A stretch of 64,000 nucleotides of DNA from positions 11,170 to 75,169 of the forward strand of contig JAPXRI010000009.1 in assembly GCA_033813635.1 (NCBI GenBank), read 5' to 3'. The notes under the pieces are model-generated. The model was not told where the DNA came from. It ran no database searches and saw nothing but the letters and a program-made list of their open reading frames with translations. Numbering within the stretch: the stretch's first letter is position 1; each line of letters begins with the position of its first letter. The DNA comes from JAPXRI01 sp033813635. Lineage in GTDB: Bacteria > Bacillota > Clostridia > Oscillospirales > QAMX01. The position numbers were made by a program, and so were the translations under genes. Positions 56,339 to 64,000 of the stretch are shown here, piece by piece.

Positions 56339-58090
56339 ATGTTAGGTATTCTTCTCTCAAGCGTAAGAGAATATAAAAAACACAGCCTGCTCACCCCGGT
56401 GTTCGTGAGCTTTGAATCCGTTCTTGAGATAATCATACCGACGCTGATGGCGTATCTCATTGACGACGGCATCAGCCGGAATGATATGTCAAAAGTAGTC
56501 CTTTACGGCGTTCTGCTGGTGGTCTCCGCGTTCTTCTCGCTTCTGACCGGCTACCTCGCGGGGCGGAGCGTGGCGATAGCCGCGTCGGGGTTTGCTAAAA
56601 ATCTGAGGCACGACATCTTCTACAACGTTCAGAAATTTTCGTTTTCAAACATCGATAAATTCTCCACCGCCAGCATCATCACAAGGCTGACCACCGACGT
56701 TACCAACGTCCAGAACGCCTATCAGATGCTGATACGCCTCGCGGTGAGGGCGCCGCTGATGATAGTGTTCGCTCTGATCTTTTCCTTCCGCATCAGCACG
56801 CGCCTGTCGCTTATTTTCCTGATGACAATTCCGGTCCTCGGCTTCGGCCTGATATTTATCGCGTCCCATGTGCACCCGATATTCGTGCGGGTGTTCACCA
56901 CTTACGACAGGCTCAACAACGTCGTGCAGGAAAATCTCCGGGGCATACGCGTCGTCAAATCCTACATCCGCGAGGACCACGAGGAGCAGGAATTCAACGG
57001 TATATCGCAGTTAATCTATAGGGACTTTACCAAGGCGACGAAAAGACTGGCCTTTAACATGCCGCTGATGCAGTTCTGCCTTTACGGCAGCATGCTGTTG
57101 CTCTCCTGGTTCGGCGCGAAGGAAATCGTCGCCTCCGGCAACAACGCGGCCGCCGGGCTCTCCACCGGCGAGCTGGCCAGCCTGATCACCTACGCCATGC
57201 AGATACTGATGAGTCTTATGGCGCTGTCGATGGTGTTTGTGACAATCCTGATCTCCCGCGCCTCCGCCGGACGGATTGTGGAGGTCCTTGTCGAGAAAAG
57301 CGATCTTCAAAACAATGATAACCCGGTATTCGAGGTCAAAGACGGCTCGATCACCTTCGAGCACGTCACCTTTGCCTACTCATCGACGGCGGACAAGCCC
57401 GTTTTGGACGACATCAATCTTAGCATCGCCTCCGGCGAAACGGTGGGCATACTCGGCGGCACCGGCTCGTCAAAGTCCAGCCTCGTGCAGCTGATTCCCC
57501 GCCTCTACGATGTCGTTAAGGGCCGAGTTACCGTAGGGGGCGTCGACGTGCGGGATTACGATCTCGAGACGCTCCGCAACCAGGTCGCGATGGTGCTGCA
57601 GAAAAACGTGCTATTCTCCGGCACGATAAAGGAAAATCTCCGCTGGGGCAACGAAAACGCCACGGACGAAGAGCTGGTCCGCGCCTGTACCCTCGCCCAG
57701 GCGGACGGCTTTATCAGCGAATTTCCCGACGGGTACGACACCTATATCGAACAGGGCGGCGCAAACGTCTCCGGCGGTCAGAAACAGCGCCTCTGCATCG
57801 CCCGCGCGCTGCTGAAAAAGCCCAAGATTCTGATTCTCGACGATTCAACGAGCGCGGTGGACACGAAAACCGACAGCCTGATTCGCCAGGCGTTCAAGAA
57901 CGACATCCCGGACACGACGAAAATCATCATAGCGCAGCGGGTCTCCTCCGTTATGGATGCCGATAAGATCGTCGTGCTGGACGACGGAAAAATCAGCGCG
58001 GTCGGCACGCATGAGGAGCTCCTGGCCGCATCCTCGATCTACCGGGAAGTCTACGAATCCCAGAACAAAGGGGGCAAGCTCAATGCTTAA
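56339..58090 (+). CDS. ABC exporter subunit 1 (fused membrane and ATPase domains, degenerate site)
   Basis: Half-transporter of 583 residues. The membrane domain (about 1-320, six helices) is followed by an ATPase domain (about 330-583). Walker A is GGTGSSKSS, the signature is VSGGQKQRLCIARALLKKP, and Walker B reads ILILDDSTSAVD, where the catalytic glutamate is replaced by Asp. This is typical of the degenerate half of heterodimeric exporters such as TM287/288 or BmrCD. Its partner follows with an 8-base overlap. The substrate is unknown; drugs, lipids or peptides are the usual range. AGGAG lies before ATG 56339. Confidence 0.92.
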   Translation: MLGILLSSVREYKKHSLLTPVFVSFESVLEIIIPTLMAYLIDDGISRNDMSKVVLYGVLLVVSAFFSLLTGYLAGRSVAIAASGFAKNLRHDIFYNVQKFSFSNIDKFSTASIITRLTTDVTNVQNAYQMLIRLAVRAPLMIVFALIFSFRISTRLSLIFLMTIPVLGFGLIFIASHVHPIFVRVFTTYDRLNNVVQENLRGIRVVKSYIREDHEEQEFNGISQLIYRDFTKATKRLAFNMPLMQFCLYGSMLLLSWFGAKEIVASGNNAAAGLSTGELASLITYAMQILMSLMALSMVFVTILISRASAGRIVEVLVEKSDLQNNDNPVFEVKDGSITFEHVTFAYSSTADKPVLDDINLSIASGETVGILGGTGSSKSSLVQLIPRLYDVVKGRVTVGGVDVRDYDLETLRNQVAMVLQKNVLFSGTIKENLRWGNENATDEELVRACTLAQADGFISEFPDGYDTYIEQGGANVSGGQKQRLCIARALLKKPKILILDDSTSAVDTKTDSLIRQAFKNDIPDTTKIIIAQRVSSVMDADKIVVLDDGKISAVGTHEELLAASSIYREVYESQNKGGKLNA

Positions 58091-59999
58091 CTCGAAAACC
58101 GAGAGCAGAAAACCTCCGATGCAGCGTTTCAAGCCCGGCACAATCAAGCGGCTTCTATCGACGATGTCCGAATACAAGCTCCGGCTAATCCTGGTGGTCT
58201 TCTTCATACTGGTGAGCTCCGCCGTCGGCGCAGTTTCCTCGCTGTTTATAAAGATTCTCATAGACAATTACATCGTCCCCCTGCTCGGCGAGTCCGACCC
58301 GGATTTTGCCGGGCTCCTCGGGGCGATAGCGCTGATGGGCTCGATCTATATTATCGGAATACTCGCCACACTCTTTTACAACCGCCTGATGGTGGTCGTT
58401 GAGCAGGGCACGCTTAAAAAAATCCGCGACCGGATGTTTGCCCATATGCAGACGCTGCCGATCAAGTATTTCGACAGCCATTCCCACGGGGACGTGATGA
58501 GCCGCTACACCAACGACACCGACACGCTGCGCCAGGCGATTTCCCAGAGCCTTCCGCAGATGTTCTCGTCTCTGGTCACGGTCACCACCGTGTTTGTCGC
58601 GATGCTCTATTTGAGCGTCGGGCTGACGGTTTTCGTCCTCGTATTCGCTTTCCTGCTTTTGAAGGTAATAAGAACGCTGGTGGGCAGGAGCGGAACCTAT
58701 TTCGTCAGGCAGCAGAAAGCTCTGGGCGACGTCAACGGCTATATCGAGGAGATCATCAACGGCCAGAAGGTCGTCAAGGTCTTCTGCCATGAGGAAAAGG
58801 CCGAGGAAGAATTCGACAGGAAAAACGACGCGCTCTGCTACAGCGCCACGGAGGCTAATAAATACGGAAACGTTATGATGCCGGTCGTCGGCAACATGGG
58901 TTACATGCTCTACGTGCTGCTGGCGATAATCGGCGGCGTGGCGGGCATCGCCGGGGTCCGCAACCTCTGCCTTACCGGCATAAATACGCTGACCATAGGC
59001 ACGATCATATCGTTTCTCACCCTGTCCCGGGCGTTTATCAACCCCATCGGCCAGATTTCTTCCCAGTTCAACATGGTGGTTATGGCGCTCGCAGGCGCGT
59101 CGAGGATATTCGACCTTCTGGATGAAGGAAGCGAGACCGACGGCGGCCATGTCACGCTCGTCAATGTCAGGGAGGAAAACGGTGTGCTTAAGGAGTGCGA
59201 CGAGCGGACAAACTCCTGGGCGTGGAAGCACCCCCAGGGCGACGGCACGCTGACCTACACTCCGCTCCGCGGCGACATCCGCTTTAATAACGTGAGCTTC
59301 GGCTATGAGGACGGCAACCCCGTGCTCCATGACATCACGCTCTACGCAAAGCCTGGTCAGAAGGTCGCCTTCGTCGGAGCCACCGGCGCGGGCAAGACCA
59401 CGATTACCAATCTGATAAACCGCTTCTACGATATCGCGGAGGGCGAAATTCTCTACGACGGCATCAGCATCGAAAAAATCAGAAAGCCGGACCTCCGCCG
59501 CTCGCTGGGCATCGTTTTGCAGGACGTCAACCTCTTTACCGGGACGGTGATGGACAATATCCGCTACGGCAAGCTGGACGCTACGGACGAAGAGTGCGTC
59601 GCCGCCGCGAAGCTCGCGAACGCCGACGGGTTCATCCGCATGCTGCCGGACGGTTATCAAACCGTTCTCAAGGGCGACGGAAGCGGCCTTTCCCAGGGCC
59701 AGCGCCAGCTGATCTCCATCGCCCGCGCCGCGGTCGCCGACCCGCCGGTTATGATCCTGGACGAGGCGACCTCGTCGATTGACACGCGCACCGAGGCGAT
59801 CGTACAGAAAGGTATGGACGCGCTTATGAAGGGCAGGACGGTGTTCGTAATCGCCCACCGCCTCTCCACCGTGCAAAACGCCGACGTGATTCTGGTGCTC
59901 GAGCACGGCCGGATTATCGAGCGGGGCAGCCACGAGCAGCTTATCGCCCAGAGGGGCAAGTACTATCAGCTCTACACCGGCGCCTTCGAGCTCGAGTAA
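58083..59999 (+). CDS. ABC exporter subunit 2 (canonical ATPase half)
   Basis: Partner half-transporter of 638 residues from ATG 58083, which overlaps the previous stop by 8 bases and has AAGGGGGC upstream. Six helices (about 45-370) are followed by an ATPase domain. Between them a loop of about 40 residues (VTLVNVREENGVLKECDERT and following) is longer than usual. Walker A is GATGAGKTT, signature LSQGQRQLISIARAAV, Walker B ILDEATSSIDT with the catalytic Glu intact. It forms the active half of an asymmetric heterodimer with subunit 1. The frame extends upstream to 57957 inside the first gene, but that part has no start signals. Confidence 0.92.
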   Translation: MLNSKTESRKPPMQRFKPGTIKRLLSTMSEYKLRLILVVFFILVSSAVGAVSSLFIKILIDNYIVPLLGESDPDFAGLLGAIALMGSIYIIGILATLFYNRLMVVVEQGTLKKIRDRMFAHMQTLPIKYFDSHSHGDVMSRYTNDTDTLRQAISQSLPQMFSSLVTVTTVFVAMLYLSVGLTVFVLVFAFLLLKVIRTLVGRSGTYFVRQQKALGDVNGYIEEIINGQKVVKVFCHEEKAEEEFDRKNDALCYSATEANKYGNVMMPVVGNMGYMLYVLLAIIGGVAGIAGVRNLCLTGINTLTIGTIISFLTLSRAFINPIGQISSQFNMVVMALAGASRIFDLLDEGSETDGGHVTLVNVREENGVLKECDERTNSWAWKHPQGDGTLTYTPLRGDIRFNNVSFGYEDGNPVLHDITLYAKPGQKVAFVGATGAGKTTITNLINRFYDIAEGEILYDGISIEKIRKPDLRRSLGIVLQDVNLFTGTVMDNIRYGKLDATDEECVAAAKLANADGFIRMLPDGYQTVLKGDGSGLSQGQRQLISIARAAVADPPVMILDEATSSIDTRTEAIVQKGMDALMKGRTVFVIAHRLSTVQNADVILVLEHGRIIERGSHEQLIAQRGKYYQLYTGAFELE

Positions 60000-60020
60000 A
60001 CCTTTGCATGATAAAATAGT

Positions 60021-60063
60021 TGCGGTTGGTTTTCCTAAGACGAGAACCAGCCGCATTCTTTTT
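60021..60063. terminator. Terminator between exporter and GH3 gene
   Basis: TGCGGTTGGTT (60021-60031) pairs with AACCAGCCGCA (60045-60055), with one wobble, followed by TTCTTTTT. It may also serve the convergent GH3 gene, whose transcript would end in ACTATTTT. Confidence 0.8.
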
Positions 60064-60071
60064 ATCCTATT

Positions 60072-62519
60072 TTACGCTTTTACTCGCCGCTTCGACGGCA
60101 GCGGGGGCACCTTTTCCCTTTTCAATATTGTTATAAGCCCTCTGAAAATCCGGCCGTTTACGGCCTCCGCGAGCCCTGCGGCGGCGCCGTACCCCAGTAT
60201 CCCGCCGGATGCCATGCACATCGCACGGAGCGTGTTGTTCGGAGCCATTTTCACTAGAAAAAAGGCGTTTTTCAGCCTCGCGTCCCGCTCGGTGGAATCC
60301 GGCATCCGCTCGGCTTTCCGGTAATCCCTGCCGAAAAACCATATCACAAAGCGGTATAAAAGCCTGCCGGTCCGCGTCAGGTTAAAATCCAAAAGGGGCG
60401 ACTCGACCGTCAGCGGTATTTTCGGAGCTTCATCCGGAAGTTTATGACCGAGAAGCGCTTCAAAGCCCGCCGGGATCGCAGATGGCGGGAGTGCGTAATC
60501 CGTTGACACCTGTTCCGGATAGCACGGCTTTATCTCTTCCCCGTCCGAGACGGCAAAGCCTGCCGTCAGCCGGATATCCGCGGCGGACGCGGCGAGGCAG
60601 AGGGTATATTCGCCGTTTTCAAGCACCCAGCCCCCGCGGGCGGCATCCCAGCATGCCAGGTCGGCTTTTTCAAACGACAGCGAGACGCGCTTTGTCTCCT
60701 CAGCTCTCAGAAATACCTTGGCAAACGCCCGGAGCTCCTTTTCCGGCCCGAATAACGCGCCGGCGCATTTTTTCACGTAGAGCTGCACCGCCTCGGCCCC
60801 GTCCCTGCCGCCTACGTTTCTGATATCGGCCTCCACGAACACCCGGCCGTCTTTCTCCCAAACGCTTAAATTTAGATATTCGAACGAGGTGTAGGACAGT
60901 CCGTACCCGAACGGGAAACGGAGCGCTGTTCCGGCCCTGTCGTAAAAGCGGTAGCCGACGTAGACGCTCTCGTAGTACTTTGATATCGGACCGCGGCCGA
61001 AATCCGCCGCGCAACAGGCGTCCTCCGCGCGCATGGGCCAGCTCTCGGCGAGCTTGCCCGAAGGATTCGCCTCACCGAAAAGCAGCGCCACAGTCGCCTC
61101 TCCTCCCGCCATGCCGGGCAGTCCCATATCCAGCAGCGCCGCGAGCCCGTCGAAAAACGGCAGCTCCACCGGAGCGCCCGCGTACAGCAGCATCACAACC
61201 TTCTTGCCCGCCTCAATCAGCGCTCTGAGGAGCGCGGTCTGGTTCCCGCCTATCCGCATATGCTGCCGGTCGAAGCCCTCGCTCTCCTCAAAATCGGTCA
61301 GACCGCCGAAGAAAAGAATTACGTCGGCGCTTTCCGCCGCGGTGAGCGCCGCTCGCTCCAGAGCATCGTCCCTCTCCGGGTAAAAGCACCTAAATCCCTT
61401 TTTATACGCGTATCTTACGCCCCGGCGGTCGAACGCGTTTTTAGGCGAAACAACCTTTATAGGGTTAATCAGCGACGACCCCGCGCCCTGAAAGCGCAGC
61501 TTTTCAAAAAACTCGCCGACCACCAGTAAACGCTCGTCCCCCTTAAGCGGGAGAACCCCGTCGTTTTTCAGCAGCACCGCGCCGTCCTCGGCGATCTCGC
61601 AGGCGAGCGCCGCGTGCGCCCGCCTGTCGAAACCGGAGGACGGCATTTTTATGGAACACTTCCGAACCAGCTCAAGCACGCGCGAAACCGCGCGGTCCAG
61701 CGCCTCCGGCGGGATTTTTCCGCTCTCCGCCGCTTCGATGACGCTTTTGCGGTTATGCCTTACCCCGCCCGGCATATCGAGGTCGCACCCGGCCAGGACG
61801 CCCTCGGGCCTGTCGCAGACTGCGCCCCAGTCCGACATCACGAGGCCGTCAAAGCCCCATTCGTCCCGCAGGATATCGGTCAGAAGCCTTTTGTTCTGCG
61901 AGGCGAAAACGCCGTTCAGACGGTTGTAGGCGCACATCACCGTATAAGGCTTCGCTTTCCTGACGATTTTTTCAAAGGCCCGCAGATAGATCTCGCGGAG
62001 CGCGCGCTCGTCGACCTCGCTGTCGCCGTAAAAACGGAAATCCTCGTTGGAGTTCGCGGCAAAATGCTTCAGGCTGCAGCCGACGCCCGCGCTCTGGACA
62101 CCGCGCACGAACGCCTCGCCGAACTCTGCCGACACCTCCGGGTCCTCGGAGTAGTATTCGAAGTTCCTGCCGCACAGCGGGCTCCGCTTGATGTTCACAC
62201 CCGGCGCCAGAAGCACGTCGACGCCGGCGGCGGCGCACTCCTCCGCGATTGCCCGCCCCATCCGGTACGCGTTGTCCGTGTTCCAGGAAGAGGCGACGAC
62301 CGCGGACACCGGAAACGCCGTGGCCGGCTCGTTGTCCATGTCCGAAAAGCCGCCGCCCGCCTTCCTCGCTTTTCTCAGCCCGTGGGGCCCGTCCGTCATA
62401 AAGATCGAGGGTATGCCGAGCCGCGGCACAGCGTTGGTATGCCACGAATCCGCGCCCTCGAGCAGCGCCGCTTTTTCCTCTACGGTCAATTCCGAAAGAA
62501 GCTCTGAAATCTCCCGCAT
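60072..62519 (-). CDS. Glycoside hydrolase family 3 beta-glucosidase-like enzyme
   Basis: Large intracellular glycosidase of 815 residues, no signal peptide. The GH3 N-terminal barrel has KHFAANSNED (151-160) and the nucleophile Asp230 in GFDGLVMSDWG. The C-terminal sandwich domain begins near 310 (AEDGAVLLKNDGVLPL, GAGSSLINP). A fibronectin III-like domain lies at about 560-650 (FVEADIRNVGGRDGAEAVQL). The last 120 residues are an extension with a basic and then a hydrophobic part (GILGYGAAAGLAEAVNGRIF) seen in some clostridial GH3 enzymes; its role is unknown. Specificity could be beta-glucoside or beta-xyloside. It is probably co-transcribed with the amidohydrolase 47 bases upstream. Confidence 0.92.
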   Translation of the reverse strand: MREISELLSELTVEEKAALLEGADSWHTNAVPRLGIPSIFMTDGPHGLRKARKAGGGFSDMDNEPATAFPVSAVVASSWNTDNAYRMGRAIAEECAAAGVDVLLAPGVNIKRSPLCGRNFEYYSEDPEVSAEFGEAFVRGVQSAGVGCSLKHFAANSNEDFRFYGDSEVDERALREIYLRAFEKIVRKAKPYTVMCAYNRLNGVFASQNKRLLTDILRDEWGFDGLVMSDWGAVCDRPEGVLAGCDLDMPGGVRHNRKSVIEAAESGKIPPEALDRAVSRVLELVRKCSIKMPSSGFDRRAHAALACEIAEDGAVLLKNDGVLPLKGDERLLVVGEFFEKLRFQGAGSSLINPIKVVSPKNAFDRRGVRYAYKKGFRCFYPERDDALERAALTAAESADVILFFGGLTDFEESEGFDRQHMRIGGNQTALLRALIEAGKKVVMLLYAGAPVELPFFDGLAALLDMGLPGMAGGEATVALLFGEANPSGKLAESWPMRAEDACCAADFGRGPISKYYESVYVGYRFYDRAGTALRFPFGYGLSYTSFEYLNLSVWEKDGRVFVEADIRNVGGRDGAEAVQLYVKKCAGALFGPEKELRAFAKVFLRAEETKRVSLSFEKADLACWDAARGGWVLENGEYTLCLAASAADIRLTAGFAVSDGEEIKPCYPEQVSTDYALPPSAIPAGFEALLGHKLPDEAPKIPLTVESPLLDFNLTRTGRLLYRFVIWFFGRDYRKAERMPDSTERDARLKNAFFLVKMAPNNTLRAMCMASGGILGYGAAAGLAEAVNGRIFRGLITILKREKVPPLPSKRRVKA

Positions 62520-62566
62520 AACGCACCCTCCGCATCATTAACATATTTCGCCGCGCCCGCGCGGTT

Positions 62567-63466
62567 CTATTTTAAATCAAGCAGCCTCCGGACGTTTCCG
62601 GACATGAAAAGCGAGAGCTCCCCCTCCGTTAGCCCGGCGTTTTGCCGTATGTCCGATACGAACAGCGACATATCGGCATCATGGCAGCGGGACGGGTACA
62701 AAAGCAGCGGAAAATCGCTCCCGAACAGCAGTCTGTCAGCGCCGACCATGCCGATAACTGCCCCGATGCTTCTGATATCGTAGAGCAGCGGGTTCGCCGC
62801 CGTGTCGTAGTAGACGTTTTCAAGCTTTCTACCGATTTTCGGGTTCATCGCGAAAAACGGCATCCCCCCGCCCATATGCGCGAGGATCAGCTTAAGCTCC
62901 GGAAACCGCGCGGCGACGTCCGGGAGCGGCGCGAGGGACGTCCGATCCTTCCCCGCGTAGCTGTGCCCTACAGGCTCGCCGCAGTGGATACAGACCGGGA
63001 GGCGGTAATGCTGCGCGCACTCCAATACATTGAGAAAATCGGGGTCGTTGAAATCGTACCCGTTTCCGCCCGGCCCGAGCTCGCCGACACCCCTGAAGCC
63101 GAGCGCCGCGCAGCGCTCTATCTCTTCTATTGCGCGCTCCCCGAATTTCGGATTCACCGCCGCGAAGGCCGCCAGCCGGCCGGGGTGGTTTTTCAGCGCT
63201 TCCGCCATAGCGTCGTTGTGCAGGCGCATAAGCCCGGAATCGTTCCAGTACCAGCCCTGCATCACGAGCCCGCGAACTCCCGCCCTGTCCGCGCAGGCCA
63301 GCGCCTCGTTGACGTTGACAAAGGCCTCCCACGTGCCTTTGCCGTTTTCAGGCTTTTTCGTCAGCAGTCCGAACACCGAGTCAATCGCCGCGTATTTATC
63401 CCAGTTATGGTATATCTCTTCCGGAAACAGATGGACATGCGCGTCCCAGACTGCGTATTTTTCCAT
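62567..63466 (-). CDS. Amidohydrolase 2 family metal-dependent hydrolase
   Basis: TIM-barrel protein of 299 residues of the amidohydrolase/decarboxylase group. Metal-site residues are recognisable: N-terminal WDAHVHLFP (His-x-His), CIHCGEPVGHSYAG in the middle, ILAHMGGGMPFFA (His) and FGSDFPLLL (Asp) near the C-terminus. Related enzymes hydrolyse lactones, decarboxylate aromatic acids or act on sugars. No signal peptide. It precedes the GH3 gene and may process its aglycone or product, which is speculation from gene order. Start ATG 63466 follows GGAGGGAAT. Confidence 0.87.
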   Translation of the reverse strand: MEKYAVWDAHVHLFPEEIYHNWDKYAAIDSVFGLLTKKPENGKGTWEAFVNVNEALACADRAGVRGLVMQGWYWNDSGLMRLHNDAMAEALKNHPGRLAAFAAVNPKFGERAIEEIERCAALGFRGVGELGPGGNGYDFNDPDFLNVLECAQHYRLPVCIHCGEPVGHSYAGKDRTSLAPLPDVAARFPELKLILAHMGGGMPFFAMNPKIGRKLENVYYDTAANPLLYDIRSIGAVIGMVGADRLLFGSDFPLLLYPSRCHDADMSLFVSDIRQNAGLTEGELSLFMSGNVRRLLDLK

Positions 63467-63869
63467 ATTCCCTCCGTTTTAAACATATTAACGCTGTTAT
63501 TTTACCATATAACGCGAAAGAAATCGACCCTTGCGGCGGCCTTTTCCGGGCAAATCCGCCCGTGTAATCAAAAGACAAATAAATTGTTGACAAATTCCTT
63601 ATAAGAAATTACAATGGAACACGGCGGATCAGCATACCTAATCCGCCGGAAAAGGCCAGACAAGTCCCGTTTCCGTCGCCGGCGGATATTTTCCGGCAGC
63701 GGCGCGGCGCAAACCGGTCTTAAGCCCTTCTCCCGCACGCGCCCCCGCCCTGTCAAATTATTTTTTAAACGTAGGATGCGATAATGAAACGCGGCCTTCG
63801 GCCTTCCCGGCCATGCGCCGCCGGCGGTGTCACCCGGATAAGCTGTTGTTGCAAAGGGGCAAAACAGAG
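63467..63869. other. Long intergenic leader with strong promoter and inverted repeats
   Basis: No convincing gene is seen in these 403 bases. It holds a plus-strand promoter at 63587-63615 and a predicted leader of about 250 bases. GGCGGAT (63623-63629) pairs with ATCCGCC (63640-63646), and a further CCGGCGGAT near 63680-63690 could compete, so alternative structures are possible. A minus-strand frame at 63568-63933 is low-complexity and basic and is not considered real. Confidence 0.5.
63587..63615 (+). promoter_or_regulatory. Promoter of truncated gene at right end
   Basis: TTGACA at 63587-63592, a 17-base spacer and TACAAT at 63610-63615. The transcript would pass through the structured leader to the ATG at 63870. 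Confidence 0.75.
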
Positions 63870-63920
63870 ATGGATCTCTCAAAATCAATTGACTTTCTAC
63901 TTGAGAACGCGGGCGCGTAA
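63870..63920 (+). pseudogene. Truncated 5' end of a gene of unknown function
   Basis: ATG 63870 is preceded by AAAGGGG and encodes MDLSKSIDFLLENAGA, after which the frame stops at TAA 63918-63920. This peptide looks like the start of a larger Firmicute protein family opening S-I-x-F/Y-L-L-E-N-A-G, whose members normally go on with a helical domain. The break coincides with the possible left end of an insertion element. I cannot name the function. Confidence 0.5.
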
Positions 63921-64000
63921 AGTGCTCCCCCAATATTGGACAACGTGAGATTGTTTGAAATCTCGGAGTGGGTTGGGGCGGTAGTTTCGTGGTATAATGC
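63921..64000 (+). mobile_element. Possible left end of an insertion sequence (IS3-like), running off the window
   Basis: The sequence from 63921 onwards changes character: AGTGCTCCCCCAATATTGG, then ACAACG, resembles terminal repeats of some IS3-family elements that begin TG and contain a TTGGACA block. It is followed by a short hairpin GAGATT-GTTTGA-AATCTC (63947-63964) and a TATAAT at 63993-63998 that could drive a transposase. The preceding gene is cut exactly here. No transposase or right end is visible, so the call is tentative. Confidence 0.35.

Noticed and set aside
58185..60056. 623-codon open frame antisense to the second ABC exporter gene
   Set aside because: It is a mirror of GC-rich codons of a clearly real gene; composition is His/Arg/Asp-rich without any domain, and it has no start signals.
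63568..63933. 121-codon minus-strand frame near the right end
   Set aside because: Basic, low-complexity translation without domain or ribosome site, and it overlaps a plus-strand promoter, leader and start codon.
1..64000. CRISPR arrays, prophage, rRNA and tRNA genes
   Set aside because: No regularly spaced repeats, phage structural genes or RNA gene signatures were noticed on reading both strands; a tRNAscan and CRISPR search were not possible.

Overview
The window reads as a chromosomal segment of an anaerobic, moderately GC-rich member of the Clostridia (Firmicutes), most plausibly an Oscillospirales or Christensenellales-like gut bacterium. Supporting this are a complete Rnf ion-pumping operon, a PyrR attenuator before pyrR-uracil permease, an NfeD-FloA pair, Firmicute-type DUF4364 and DUF3048 genes, a QueT transporter behind a preQ1-type leader, a glycyl radical enzyme, purine-rich Shine-Dalgarno sites and sigma-A promoters with 17-base spacers. 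Genus assignment is inference. No rRNA, tRNA, CRISPR array or phage was recognised.

Layout. 1-3.7 kb: two adjacent HD-GYP c-di-GMP signalling proteins, the first possibly cut by the window edge. 3.8-7.3 kb: murI, a beta-propeller glycosidase, a frameshifted leucine-rich-repeat protein and a flavodoxin. 7.4-10.4 kb: an operon of two paralogous metallophosphoesterases and a RodA/FtsW-type SEDS polymerase. 10.6-19.7 kb: a carbohydrate region on the minus strand, with an operon of AraC regulator, sulfatase, solute-binding lipoprotein and two permeases, followed upstream by a sugar isomerase, a frameshifted unknown gene and an AT-richer GH127-like arabinofuranosidase. 20-28 kb: a minus-strand housekeeping series (galK, DUF4364, DUF3048, prfA, tsaC, coaE, M18 aminopeptidase), with fba behind its own near-perfect promoter. 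28.3-31.1 kb: an Smr-like gene, then the PyrR-attenuated pyrR-uraA unit. 31.1-34.6 kb: GNAT and valS.

34.7-41.6 kb: rnfCDGEAB, a NusG-II protein and a Gx transporter, then queT behind a leader whose 3' end folds like a preQ1 riboswitch. 41.7-50.2 kb: a decaying accessory stretch holding a fibro-slime surface protein with an in-frame amber codon, an orphan glycyl radical enzyme, two sister solute-binding lipoproteins without permeases, and an alpha-galactosidase-like pseudogene. 50.3-53.9 kb: alpha/beta hydrolase, an ECF sigma remnant, nfeD-floA plus a small unknown gene, and a ferritin-like protein. 53.9-60 kb: class I lysyl-tRNA synthetase fused to a Trbp111/EMAPII-type domain, and a heterodimeric ABC exporter. 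60-63.5 kb: GH3 glucosidase and amidohydrolase. At the right end a strong promoter leads into a gene cut after 16 codons, possibly by an insertion element running off the window.

Most content is ordinary. The parts most worth a second look are the LysRS-I fusion, the CoaE P-loop without lysine, the orphan glycyl radical enzyme with its operator-like promoter, the long queT leader, the sulfatase-ABC operon, and the concentration of broken surface or glycan genes.
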